DNA from: Bacillus_AB infantis_C
Lineage (GTDB): Bacteria > Bacillota > Bacilli > Bacillales > Cytobacillaceae
Direction of reading: 5' to 3'
DNA: 64,000 nt
NCBI RefSeq assembly: GCF_050107595.1
Contig: NZ_JBNILH010000006.1
Span: forward strand, 253,573 to 317,572
Part shown: piece after piece, positions 31,795-39,973 of the stretch
Layout: each line of letters starts with the position of its first letter
Position numbering within the stretch: the first letter of the stretch is position 1
The notes under the pieces: generated by a model
What the model was told of the DNA's origin: nothing
The model's input: only the letters and a program-made list of their open reading frames with translations
Database searches by the model: none
Translations under genes and position numbers: made by a program

Positions 31795-33297
31795 TTACAC
31801 CTGATCCCTTCCGACTGCTTCCTCATATTGTTCTACAATGACCTTTTTCGGCTGATTTCCGATAAGGCTGAAGATGACAATGGCTATCAGAGCCAGGAAA
31901 AAGCCAGGAACAATTTCATAAAGCTCAAACGGAATGATTTTTTTGTCTGTCAGCTGCTTCCAGACAACAACCGTTATAGCGCCGGTCAGCATTCCTGCAA
32001 GGGCGCCATTGCGTGTCATCCTCTTCCAGTACAGTGCCAACAGAACAACTGGACCGAAGGCTGCACCGAATCCGCCCCATGCATAGCTGACGAGATCAAG
32101 GATAGATGCTCCTCCGTTTTCCGGATTTCCGGTGTAGGCAAGCAGGATGGCAATCAGCGCAATCACGATGACACCGATGCGCCCGACCCAGACAAGCTCT
32201 TTATCGCTCGCATTCTTGCGGATGATGCCTTTATAAAAATCCTCCGCCAATGCACTCGATGATACAAGCAGCTGGGAATCAATCGTACTCATGATTGCTG
32301 ACAGGATTGCAGCAAGCAGGATGCCTGATACCCAGGGATTAAACAGGATATCGGCAAAGAAAATAAATACTTTTTCGCTATTATCCACATCACCCTGAAT
32401 CAGCGGGTTATCCGCGAATGACGGGATCCCTACAAGGCCGACCAAAATGGCGCCGATAATAGAAATAGTCATCCAGGACATCCCATAAAAACGGGCTTTA
32501 GGAATTTCCTTTGTAGACCTGATGGCCATAAAGCGGGTAATGATATGCGGCTGGCCGAAATAGCCGAGCCCCCAAGCCATAAGAGAAACAATTCCCAGAC
32601 CTGACATAGTATCAATCGGATCCAGATATGACGGATCAATGGACCGGACTGTATCAATCGTTTCTCCCCACCCGCCAAGCTTTGCGAAAGCTACAATCGG
32701 AACGATTACAAGCGCCAGGAACATCAGAAGGCCCTGGAAAAAGTCTGTCCAGCTGACAGCCAGGAAGCCGCCAAGGAAGGTATAGGAAATGATGACTACC
32801 GCTCCAATCAGCAGGGCAGTATTATACGTCATCCCAAAAGTCTCCTGGAAAAGCAGGGCTCCCCCTACCAGACCGGATGAAGCATAAAATGTGAAAAATA
32901 TTAAAATAACGAGAGCGGATATAACACGGAGAAGCCGTGAACCATCCTTAAAGCGGTTTTCGAAAAAATCGGGGACTGTGATGGAGTCATTCGCAACCTC
33001 CGTATAGGCGCGCAGCCTGGAAGCAACAAATTTCCAGTTGAGATACGCTCCAATAATCAAGCCGATACACATCCAAATAGAATCAAGCCCTGTCGCATAA
33101 GCAAGGCCAGGGAGTCCAAGCAGCAGCCAGGAGCTCATATCAGAAGCGCCGGCACTAAGAGCCGTCACTCCAGGCCCAAGGCTTCTTCCTCCGAGAACAT
33201 AGTCAGACAGATTGCTTGTCAGTTTATATGAAATAAGTCCAATTGCAAGCATTCCAATTAAATACACAATAAAAGTAATTAACGTAGCAGTTTCCAT
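31795..33297 (-). CDS. putP: sodium/proline symporter (PutP/OpuE type), copy 1
   Basis: 500 residues and about 13 helices of the sodium:solute symporter family. The N-terminus (LTSNLSDYVLGGRSLGPGVTALSAGASDMSSWLLLGLPG) and AILSAIMSTIDSQLLVSSSALAEDFY carry the conserved sodium- and substrate-site serines. It imports proline with Na+. In B. subtilis the gene between this region and gatC is opuE, a proline transporter for osmoprotection, so this may be an OpuE orthologue. The spacing from AAAGGAG to the ATG is about 14, longer than usual. It follows a second copy on the same strand. Confidence 0.92.
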   Translation of the reverse strand: METATLITFIVYLIGMLAIGLISYKLTSNLSDYVLGGRSLGPGVTALSAGASDMSSWLLLGLPGLAYATGLDSIWMCIGLIIGAYLNWKFVASRLRAYTEVANDSITVPDFFENRFKDGSRLLRVISALVILIFFTFYASSGLVGGALLFQETFGMTYNTALLIGAVVIISYTFLGGFLAVSWTDFFQGLLMFLALVIVPIVAFAKLGGWGETIDTVRSIDPSYLDPIDTMSGLGIVSLMAWGLGYFGQPHIITRFMAIRSTKEIPKARFYGMSWMTISIIGAILVGLVGIPSFADNPLIQGDVDNSEKVFIFFADILFNPWVSGILLAAILSAIMSTIDSQLLVSSSALAEDFYKGIIRKNASDKELVWVGRIGVIVIALIAILLAYTGNPENGGASILDLVSYAWGGFGAAFGPVVLLALYWKRMTRNGALAGMLTGAITVVVWKQLTDKKIIPFELYEIVPGFFLALIAIVIFSLIGNQPKKVIVEQYEEAVGRDQV

Positions 33298-33616
33298 TGT
33301 TTTAAAGCATTCTCCTTTCCTAAACTAATTGAGATTTTTTAAATACGAGCATCATTTTTTATGCATTTTTTCTGCAACCTTATGCAGGCATCATCATTTG
33401 AAAAAACACTGAAAGAAAATAATCCTCATTCCCGCCGTTTAACAGCCGTTTATAAGCGTAACACAGATATATAATCAGAACAGGGTGAAAATTCAGTTTT
33501 TTGAAATGCTATTTATATTTATTCGTTAAATTTGCATATATAATTAAGAAAACGGTTATACACGAGTATCTATTCATCTAAATTTATAAAATTAAGTCAG
33601 GGTTTTCTCCGAAATA
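33298..33616. other. intergenic leader of the first symporter gene
   Basis: AT-rich, gene-free sequence. It includes a direct AAACGGC repeat near 33436-33453 and several possible -10 boxes, but no promoter stands out clearly. Confidence 0.5.
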
Positions 33617-33642
33617 TAAAAAAGCAGGCTATAATAGCCTGC
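33617..33642 (-). terminator. terminator of the second symporter gene
   Basis: An 8-bp perfect stem (GCAGGCTA / TAGCCTGC) followed on the minus strand by a run of six T. Confidence 0.88.
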
Positions 33643-33661
33643 CATCCGATAGATAAATTTT

Positions 33662-35128
33662 TTAATTAAAAGAGGATGCCTTTGCCTTTTCAAACTCTTC
33701 CTCGATTTCCTTATCCGGTGAAGAAGATGCCAGGCTGAAAATAATAATAGCCACAGTACATACCAGAAAACCTGGTACAATTTCGTACAGATCAAAGATG
33801 CCGCCCTTCAATTTTTCCCAAATGACAACAGTAGCCGCTCCGGAGATAAGCCCCGCCAGCGCACCATTCCTTGTCATTCGCTTCCAGAAAAGCGACAGGA
33901 TGATTACTGGACCGAATGCCGCGCCAAATCCGCCCCATGCATAGCTCACAAGATCAAGGACAGAGCTATCCGGGTTCATGGCAAGGATAATGGCGATCAG
34001 GGCAATCACAATAACTGAAATTCTTCCGACCCATACAAGCTCCTTTTCCCCGGCTCCCTTCCTGAAGACGGCTTTATAAAAATCCTCGGCCACTGCACTT
34101 GAGGACACAAGCAGCTGAGAGTCGATCGTACTCATAATCGCCGAAAGGATGGCAGCAAGAAGAATGCCAGAGATCCACGGATTGAACAGCAAAGAGCTAA
34201 AATCCATAAAGACGGTTTCCGAATCCTTTAACGGTGCATCCGCAAAATAAGCAATGCCCGCAAAACCGGTAAAAATGGCACCAAACAGCCCCGCAATCAT
34301 CCATACCATCCCAATCAGCCTTGCCATCGGCACATCCCTGGTTGACCTCAATGCCATAAAACGGGTAATGATATGCGGCTGCCCAAAGTAACCAAGACCC
34401 CAGGCCATGGAAGATATGATCCCGATTGCCGTTGTGCCGGCAAAAACATCAAGGCCGTCCGGCTTGATGCTTCCCACCTTATCAACAGCCTCGCTCCAGC
34501 CGCCGACTTCACTGATGGCCGCTATCGGGACAATGAGAAGAGCAATGAACATCAGGATTCCCTGTACAAAGTCAGTCCAGCTCACCGCGAGAAAGCCGCC
34601 AAGGAAGGTATAGGAAATGATGACGATGGCACCAATCCACAAAGCCGCTTCGTACTGCAGCCCAAAGGAATTTTCAAACAGCTTGCCTCCTGCCACCATT
34701 CCTGATGATGCATAAAAGGTAAAAAATAATAAAATAACAAATGCAGAAATCACCCTCAGCACTTTCGAATGGTCCCTGAAGCGATTCTCAAGATAATCAG
34801 GAATCGTAATGGAATTTCGCGATACCTCTGTATAGGCCCTCAGCCTCCGTGCAACAAACTGCCAATTCAGATAAGCGCCTGCAGAAAGGCCGATGCAGAT
34901 CCAGACAGCAGAGAATCCGGAAACATAGGCGGCACCCGGAAGTCCCAGAAGAAGCCAGCCGCTCATGTCAGAGGCCCCGGCGCTTAACGCTGCCACACCC
35001 GGCCCCAGGCTCCTCCCGCCTAATACATAATCAGACAGATTGCTGGTCATCCGGTAAAAAAACAGGCCAATTGCCAGCATCCCGGCCAGATAGACAATAA
35101 AAGTAACCAATGTAGCCGTAGACATCAT
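33662..35128 (-). CDS. putP: sodium/proline symporter (PutP/OpuE type), copy 2
   Basis: 488 residues, closely similar along the whole length to copy 1, including SNLSDYVLGGRSLGPGVAAL and LSAIMSTIDSQLLVSSSAVA. The duplication is old, since the tails differ (KEIEEEFEKAKASSFN here). The ATG at 35128 overlaps the stop codon of a 34-residue membrane peptide (ATGA), and translation is probably coupled. Two similar transporters side by side may divide feeding (with pruA) and osmoprotection; which is which cannot be read from the sequence. Confidence 0.92.
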   Translation of the reverse strand: MMSTATLVTFIVYLAGMLAIGLFFYRMTSNLSDYVLGGRSLGPGVAALSAGASDMSGWLLLGLPGAAYVSGFSAVWICIGLSAGAYLNWQFVARRLRAYTEVSRNSITIPDYLENRFRDHSKVLRVISAFVILLFFTFYASSGMVAGGKLFENSFGLQYEAALWIGAIVIISYTFLGGFLAVSWTDFVQGILMFIALLIVPIAAISEVGGWSEAVDKVGSIKPDGLDVFAGTTAIGIISSMAWGLGYFGQPHIITRFMALRSTRDVPMARLIGMVWMIAGLFGAIFTGFAGIAYFADAPLKDSETVFMDFSSLLFNPWISGILLAAILSAIMSTIDSQLLVSSSAVAEDFYKAVFRKGAGEKELVWVGRISVIVIALIAIILAMNPDSSVLDLVSYAWGGFGAAFGPVIILSLFWKRMTRNGALAGLISGAATVVIWEKLKGGIFDLYEIVPGFLVCTVAIIIFSLASSSPDKEIEEEFEKAKASSFN

Positions 35129-35229
35129 TTTTCCATTCTCCTCTCCGTAAAATACGTGATGATAGAAAGCAAAATCAATGCCGGCATTGGCACAAACAGC
35201 CAGAAAATCGTCATCCCGCTCAAGCCCAT
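35125..35229 (-). CDS. small membrane peptide coupled to the symporter (34 aa)
   Basis: GGAGGTGGCGGGG leads to ATG 35229. The product is MGLSGMTIFWLFVPMPALIL followed by a short charged end (TYFTERRMEK), a single helix with a positive C-terminus. Its TGA overlaps the symporter start. Small accessory peptides encoded just before sodium symporters are known (for example DUF3311 or MetS types), so it may help fold or regulate the transporter. The class is inferred from context. Confidence 0.6.
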   Translation of the reverse strand: MGLSGMTIFWLFVPMPALILLSIITYFTERRMEK

Positions 35230-35408
35230 CCCCCGCCACCTCCATTTTTTTAGTAAAAGCCTCTTTATCAAACGATTGATTAAATCCTGTTCCACCCTCC
35301 TATCAAGCGGCTTTAAGAGGGTAAAACTAATAAGATTATACACAATTATTTTAATAGTATAAATACTATGGTGAAAATATGACTATCCTACTAGAAGCAC
35401 CGCAGCAC

Positions 35409-35440
35409 AAAAAGCCCGCATCCCATAATGGGATGCGGGC
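35409..35440 (-). terminator. terminator of pruA
   Basis: A perfect 12-bp stem (GCCCGCATCCCA / TGGGATGCGGGC) with a TAA loop and a T-tract on the minus strand. Confidence 0.92.
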
Positions 35441-35457
35441 CATCCGGCCGACCGGAT

Positions 35458-37005
35458 TTAGTACATTTCAGAAGTTGTCTTCGCCTGCATATGCAGAAGG
35501 ATATAGTCAGGGCCTCCAGCTTTTGAATCTGTACCTGACATGTTGAAGCCGCCGAATGGCTGGTATCCAACGATTGCTCCGGTACAGCCGCGGTTGAAAT
35601 ACAGATTCCCGACATGGAAATCTTCGCGCGCTTTCTGGATGTTTTCACGGTTCGTTGTGATGACCGCACCTGTTAATCCGTATTCTGTATTATTGGCAAT
35701 TTCCAACGCATGGTCAAAGTCTTTAGCCTTTGTGAAGCCTACAACCGGCCCAAAGATTTCTTCCTGCATCAAACGTGCATCAGGAGCAAGGTCAGCGAAC
35801 ACAGTCGGTTTGATGAAGTAGCCAGTAGAGCTGTCCCCTTCTCCGCCTGTCATCAGCTTGCCTTCTTCTTTGCCGATTTCAACATAGCTCATGATCTTAT
35901 CAAATGCATTCTGGTCGATAACAGGACCCATGAAATTGCTCTTGTCTTCAGGGTTGCCCTGTGTCAGATCATTTGTCAGCTCAACCACACGGTTAAGCAC
36001 CTGGTCGTATACATCCTCTACCACCACTGCACGTGAGCAGGCAGAGCATTTTTGTCCGGAGAAACCGAATGCAGAAGCAACGATTGACTGTGCCGCAAGC
36101 TCAAGGTCAGCCTCTTTATCAACGACAATCGTATCTTTTCCGCCCATTTCTGCGATTACGCGCTTGAGCCAGATCTGGCCTTCATTCAATTTAGAAGCAC
36201 GCTCATTGATGCGCAGACCAACATCGCGTGATCCTGTGAATGAAATGAAGCGGGTGTCTTTATGGTCAACCAGATAGTCGCCCACTTCTGCGCCGCTTCC
36301 AGGTACAAAGTTCAGAACACCCTTCGGCAGGCCAGCCTGCTCCATTACTTCAACGAATTTCGCCGCTACTACAGGAGTAGTTGAAGCCGGCTTAAGCAAT
36401 ACTGTGTTTCCGGCAACAATGGCAGCTACAGTCGTGCCAGCCATGATCGCAAGCGGGAAGTTCCAAGGAGAAATAACGATGCCAACGCCCAATGGAATAT
36501 AATCATAGCGGTTATATTCATTCGGACGGCTGTTCACTGGCATACCGTCTTTCACTTTCAGAATCTGGCGCGCATAATACTCAAGGAAGTCGATCGCTTC
36601 CGCAGTATCTGCATCAGCCTCATTCCAAGGCTTGCCCGCTTCCTTAGTCAGCAAAGCAGAGAACTCATGCTTGCGGCGGCGGATAATCGCTGCTGCCTTG
36701 AAAAGGACATCAGCACGTGTCTCAGGCTTAACCTTTCTCCACGTCTTGAAAGCCTCGACAGCCGCCTGCATTGCCTGCTCGGCATGCTCCTGCGTCGCCT
36801 TTGATACACGGCCGATCACTTCTTCTTTATTAGAAGGATTATAGGAAACTATTTTATCTTCAGTCGAAACGCGCTCTCCGCCAATCAGCAGATCATAATC
36901 CTGGCCAAGATAGCCCTCAACAGTCTTTAAGCCCTGCAGGTAGCCATTGCGCTCTTCTTCAATAGAAAAATTAGTAAAAGGTTCATGCTTGTAAGGTTGT
37001 ACCAT
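35458..37005 (-). CDS. pruA: L-glutamate gamma-semialdehyde dehydrogenase (1-pyrroline-5-carboxylate dehydrogenase)
   Basis: 515 residues of the RocA/PutC type. It oxidises glutamate semialdehyde, from proline or arginine, to glutamate with NAD+. Visible are the NAD loop FTGSRDVGLRI, the catalytic Glu in AEMGGKDTIVV, and the nucleophile Cys in SGQKCSACSRAV (about 310-321). AGGAGG lies upstream of the ATG. It follows no proline dehydrogenase gene here; that enzyme must be elsewhere. A cre-like site lies in its leader. Confidence 0.95.
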   Translation of the reverse strand: MVQPYKHEPFTNFSIEEERNGYLQGLKTVEGYLGQDYDLLIGGERVSTEDKIVSYNPSNKEEVIGRVSKATQEHAEQAMQAAVEAFKTWRKVKPETRADVLFKAAAIIRRRKHEFSALLTKEAGKPWNEADADTAEAIDFLEYYARQILKVKDGMPVNSRPNEYNRYDYIPLGVGIVISPWNFPLAIMAGTTVAAIVAGNTVLLKPASTTPVVAAKFVEVMEQAGLPKGVLNFVPGSGAEVGDYLVDHKDTRFISFTGSRDVGLRINERASKLNEGQIWLKRVIAEMGGKDTIVVDKEADLELAAQSIVASAFGFSGQKCSACSRAVVVEDVYDQVLNRVVELTNDLTQGNPEDKSNFMGPVIDQNAFDKIMSYVEIGKEEGKLMTGGEGDSSTGYFIKPTVFADLAPDARLMQEEIFGPVVGFTKAKDFDHALEIANNTEYGLTGAVITTNRENIQKAREDFHVGNLYFNRGCTGAIVGYQPFGGFNMSGTDSKAGGPDYILLHMQAKTTSEMY

Positions 37006-37024
37006 TTTTAACGCCTCCTATGTA

Positions 37025-37039
37025 CTAAAACGTTTACAT
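37025..37039 (-). promoter_or_regulatory. candidate CcpA-binding cre site of pruA
   Basis: On the minus strand ATGTAAACGTTTTAG fits the cre consensus WTGNAANCGNWNNCW with one mismatch. It lies 20-34 bases before the pruA start, downstream of a TTAAAAT -10, where bound CcpA would block transcription. Confidence 0.55.
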
Positions 37040-37125
37040 CCAGGTTCCATTTTAACATGACTTTCTATTTATCTCCAACATTCTGAGAAATGTTTATTTT
37101 TCCAAAAGTTTTGCAGGTTATTATT

Positions 37126-38073
37126 TTAATATATAATCCTTCCCTTTGTTTTTCCATCAGACTGTGCATGATGAAGCAGGCGCCCTGCAAGCTGCAGTGA
37201 CGATATATGCAAAAAAAATCTGGCCTCGCTGTTTGTAATTGTCTCACCTATTAATAAGCGATAATCTTCAAGCGCAGACAAGTGGCAATCTGCTGCCTTG
37301 AAGTGGCATTGAAGACACGACCATGTCCCATGTGACCTTCCCATCGGAAAAGCATGGCACGATGGGCAGATTACACCTATGATGAGCTCATCTTTCCGGA
37401 TATCATATTGATCAAGGATATCGGCATTTAAAGGGGTATCTTTCTTTTGAATCAGGCGGCCGAGCTTTTTCCACTGTTTATCCTCCAGGCAGCTCTTTCT
37501 ATAGGTTAATTCAAGCTTCTTTATTTTAGCTGGGAGTGCTTCGCTATGAAGGATGGTCTTGGAGATTGATTCGTTTCTGGGGCTTGTTTTTAATAATGTG
37601 TATGGGCTGCTTATGGCTATGAGGGATTCAATCGGGATGGGGGGACAGTTCTGAGTTCTGAGCCAATTGGCCATGAGGGATTTGTGGCGCTGAATTTGGA
37701 TAAGCGGATCAGGAAATGCCTCCTCCTTTTCGTTTTGCGTCCGGACCAGCTGCTGGAAAACAGGATCAAAATACAAAGTGCCAGCCATATTCTTTACTTC
37801 AATAGTGAGAACGAATTCTTTGGATAAGAGGACAAAATCCATTTGAAAAAAATGCTCCTGTTCCTGCAGACGGATATTGTGGAATATTAAATACTGATCT
37901 TTTGGAAGAAAACTGAGCTGGTACTCTACCGCCATCTCCCCTTTATATCCGGCAAGCCCCTTCGCCAACTTTTCCTGGATAAGCTGGTACTTGGGGTGGT
38001 TCTGCGGCAGTCTCCGGTGAAGGGCCAGCAGCTTTTGCAGTGTTAAAGGCATTTCTAATTTTTTTATGATCAT
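37126..38073 (-). CDS. NERD-domain protein
   Basis: 315 residues. The N-terminal half holds a NERD (nuclease-related) domain: LAGYKGEMAVEYQLSFLP, then FQMDFVLLSKEFVLTIEVKNM with the D...ExK pattern of restriction-like nucleases (about 78-95). Near residues 237-262 the motif CPSCHAFPMGRSHGTWSCLQC is a four-Cys zinc ribbon. The C-terminus is helical. AAAGGAG precedes the ATG. Function is unknown; some members accompany DNA-processing genes. It stands alone upstream of pruA. Confidence 0.85.
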   Translation of the reverse strand: MIIKKLEMPLTLQKLLALHRRLPQNHPKYQLIQEKLAKGLAGYKGEMAVEYQLSFLPKDQYLIFHNIRLQEQEHFFQMDFVLLSKEFVLTIEVKNMAGTLYFDPVFQQLVRTQNEKEEAFPDPLIQIQRHKSLMANWLRTQNCPPIPIESLIAISSPYTLLKTSPRNESISKTILHSEALPAKIKKLELTYRKSCLEDKQWKKLGRLIQKKDTPLNADILDQYDIRKDELIIGVICPSCHAFPMGRSHGTWSCLQCHFKAADCHLSALEDYRLLIGETITNSEARFFLHISSLQLAGRLLHHAQSDGKTKGRIIY

Positions 38074-38370
38074 AGAAAGCTCCTTTCTTATTTTCTAGTA
38101 TTTATATACTTGGTTTGGATGCGGAAATCCTGTTTTTATGGGAAAATTTTGTTTGGCTTTTGGAGAGGAGGCGGGTGGCCAGGGGAAGGGAGCATCTTTT
38201 GAGCCATTCTGGGCAGTGATTGGGCAGCTGGCGGGAGAATTTGTAAATTGGGGCTTGTTTTGTAAATCACACGAGCTTTTTATCTATAATTGCCCATTTT
38301 TAGGCGAGCCTCACATAAAGGGCTTTCGTAGAACTGCCAAGCTTTCTCTTTTAGCTTAAAAGCTTGTTTG

Positions 38371-38508
38371 GAAGAGAGAGCGGGGGAGCTTTTTCATCAT
38401 TCTGCGGCTTTTTCTACCGACTTGCACCTTTTTTCTACCGATTCGCGCATTAATTTCATTAATTCAGCTTGTTTTTTAATTAATTCACGCTTTTTTCTAC
38501 CAACTCCC
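38371..38508. repeat. intergenic repeat, copy A, with TTTTTTCTACCGA words
   Basis: This AT-rich block shares most of its sequence with copy B at 38589-38722. Both begin GAAGAGAGA, then CTTTTTCATCATTCTGCGG, and both contain repeated TTTTTTCTACC followed by GA or AA. They end with CTACCAACTCCC. There is no open frame of note. Confidence 0.8.
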
Positions 38509-38588
38509 TTAGAACGGCTCTCTTTGCGGGCTGAATCCTCTAGAATATGGCAAAGCGTCCCATGAAAGGCGCTCGAATAGTTCATTTT

Positions 38589-38722
38589 GAAGAGAGACCG
38601 GAGGCTTTTTCATCATTCTGCGGCTTTTTCTACCGACTGGCACCTTTTTTCTACCGATTCGTGCAATAATTTAACCAATCTATCCTTTTTTCTACCATTT
38701 TACGCTTTTTTCTACCAACTCC
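38589..38722. repeat. intergenic repeat, copy B
   Basis: Direct copy of the preceding repeat, 218 bases downstream. The first 70 bases are nearly identical; the middle part (GTGCAATAATTTAACC) has diverged. The whole 38074-38750 interval is gene-free. Confidence 0.8.
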
Positions 38723-38749
38723 CAATCCCACACCTCCCGCACCAGGCAC

Positions 38750-38781
38750 AAAAAAACAAGCAGCCCCCAACCGGCTGCTTG
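38750..38781 (-). terminator. terminator of the pcrB-pcrA-ligA-camS operon
   Basis: A 9-bp perfect stem (CAAGCAGCC / GGCTGCTTG) followed on the minus strand by seven T residues, just after camS. Confidence 0.9.
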
Positions 38782-38786
38782 CTCTT

Positions 38787-39959
38787 CTATTGCTGATAAA
38801 TATGCACAAATGGTTCCTGGTCCCCGGCTTTCCGGACGATGAGTGCTTCCGGGCCGTTGACGGAGGTGACGCTGACCTGGACGGATATATAGTCAGGGAA
38901 ATGCTTCATGACGAGTCCGGTCACATATTGGGTAAAGCCGATGCCTTCTGCTTTCCCGTAGAATTGGATCGGGATTTCGATGTTCAGCTCCTGGAGCTGA
39001 TCTTGGGCATAGAAGGCTTTCCCGATGACTCCGTTGAAGTTCGGGAAGTATTTTTCGACGTCCTGCTTGAAGTTAAGGAAAGAGGTGACGTCTTCCCTGT
39101 GATCTTCGGTGGCTCCAGGAGATGGGAATAGCACGTATTCTTCATCTACTTTTTCCCATCCGCCAAGCTTGCTGCTTCCTTTGTCCGCCTGGGCATAGGC
39201 AAAGAAAGTGCCAGGCACAACTGATTTATTGCTTTCCTGCTCGAAAAGGGCGATGGTGATCGGTACATTTTTAAGTTCGTCCATACTGCGGAGTCTGCTT
39301 AATACCTGATCGGCAATCTGCTTTCCTTCTTTTTCAAGGGCGGCATGGTCGATTTTTTTCTCAAAAACGTCTCCATAGTCCACTGTTCTGTAGTAGTGAA
39401 CAGAGTTCATTGCGAGACCGATGACGACTCCTCCGAGATAGGCTTTGCCATCTTCATTTTTCAGGAGGTAGTTATGCTCAAGGATATGGGCCAGGTAAAT
39501 CGGGTTTCTTTCTTCCCTCGATTTGATGTCGCCTTTCTCGTCATCCACCGGATTCAGGCCAAGATTGTCTTCTTCCTCGAGGTTCTTTTCCTTCAGCTGT
39601 GCGGCCGTATACTTGCGGCTCAGCCATTTGCTGACCATATCCCTTTTCAGATACTGGCCTTCCTGGAAAAAGAACTTATCAGGATCGAATGAATTTTGGG
39701 CCACCCTCATGAGGCCGGTCTCAAATTCATTCAAGTCATATCTGGTATTGATATTATTGACGACCAATCCGCGTGCTTCCCCGGGCTTAAAAGGCAGGAT
39801 CGTACGATAGTACTGATCCGAGATCTTATAGTTTGGAATAATCGCATTTTCCTTTGAGTCATCCTGCTCCTGCACCACTTCCTCCTGCTTCTGGAAGTTG
39901 GGGGCGCAGCCTGTCAGCAATAGGGCAAGGGACAAGGCGATTATTGATGTTCTTCTCAC
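38787..39959 (-). CDS. camS: CamS-family sex-pheromone lipoprotein (YerH)
   Basis: 390 residues with a lipoprotein signal peptide (IALSLALLLTGC, Cys18), so it is anchored on the outer face of the membrane. In enterococci and staphylococci the cleaved signal peptide of the CamS family is a pheromone; here only the family is recognised. It lies 14 bases after ligA, the same order as in B. subtilis (pcrB-pcrA-ligA-yerH). The start is GTG 39959, with GAGGTG about 9 bases upstream. Confidence 0.9.
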   Translation of the reverse strand: MRRTSIIALSLALLLTGCAPNFQKQEEVVQEQDDSKENAIIPNYKISDQYYRTILPFKPGEARGLVVNNINTRYDLNEFETGLMRVAQNSFDPDKFFFQEGQYLKRDMVSKWLSRKYTAAQLKEKNLEEEDNLGLNPVDDEKGDIKSREERNPIYLAHILEHNYLLKNEDGKAYLGGVVIGLAMNSVHYYRTVDYGDVFEKKIDHAALEKEGKQIADQVLSRLRSMDELKNVPITIALFEQESNKSVVPGTFFAYAQADKGSSKLGGWEKVDEEYVLFPSPGATEDHREDVTSFLNFKQDVEKYFPNFNGVIGKAFYAQDQLQELNIEIPIQFYGKAEGIGFTQYVTGLVMKHFPDYISVQVSVTSVNGPEALIVRKAGDQEPFVHIYQQ

Positions 39960-39973
39960 TGCTTTTACACCTC

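Noticed and set aside
33420..33480. Sigma-B promoter for the symporter, as for opuE in B. subtilis
   Set aside because: GGGAAT is present but no GTTTAA at proper spacing.
38138..38359. Plus-strand frame of 73 codons between the NERD gene and the repeats
   Set aside because: No family resemblance, weak start context, and lies in repeat-rich intergenic sequence.
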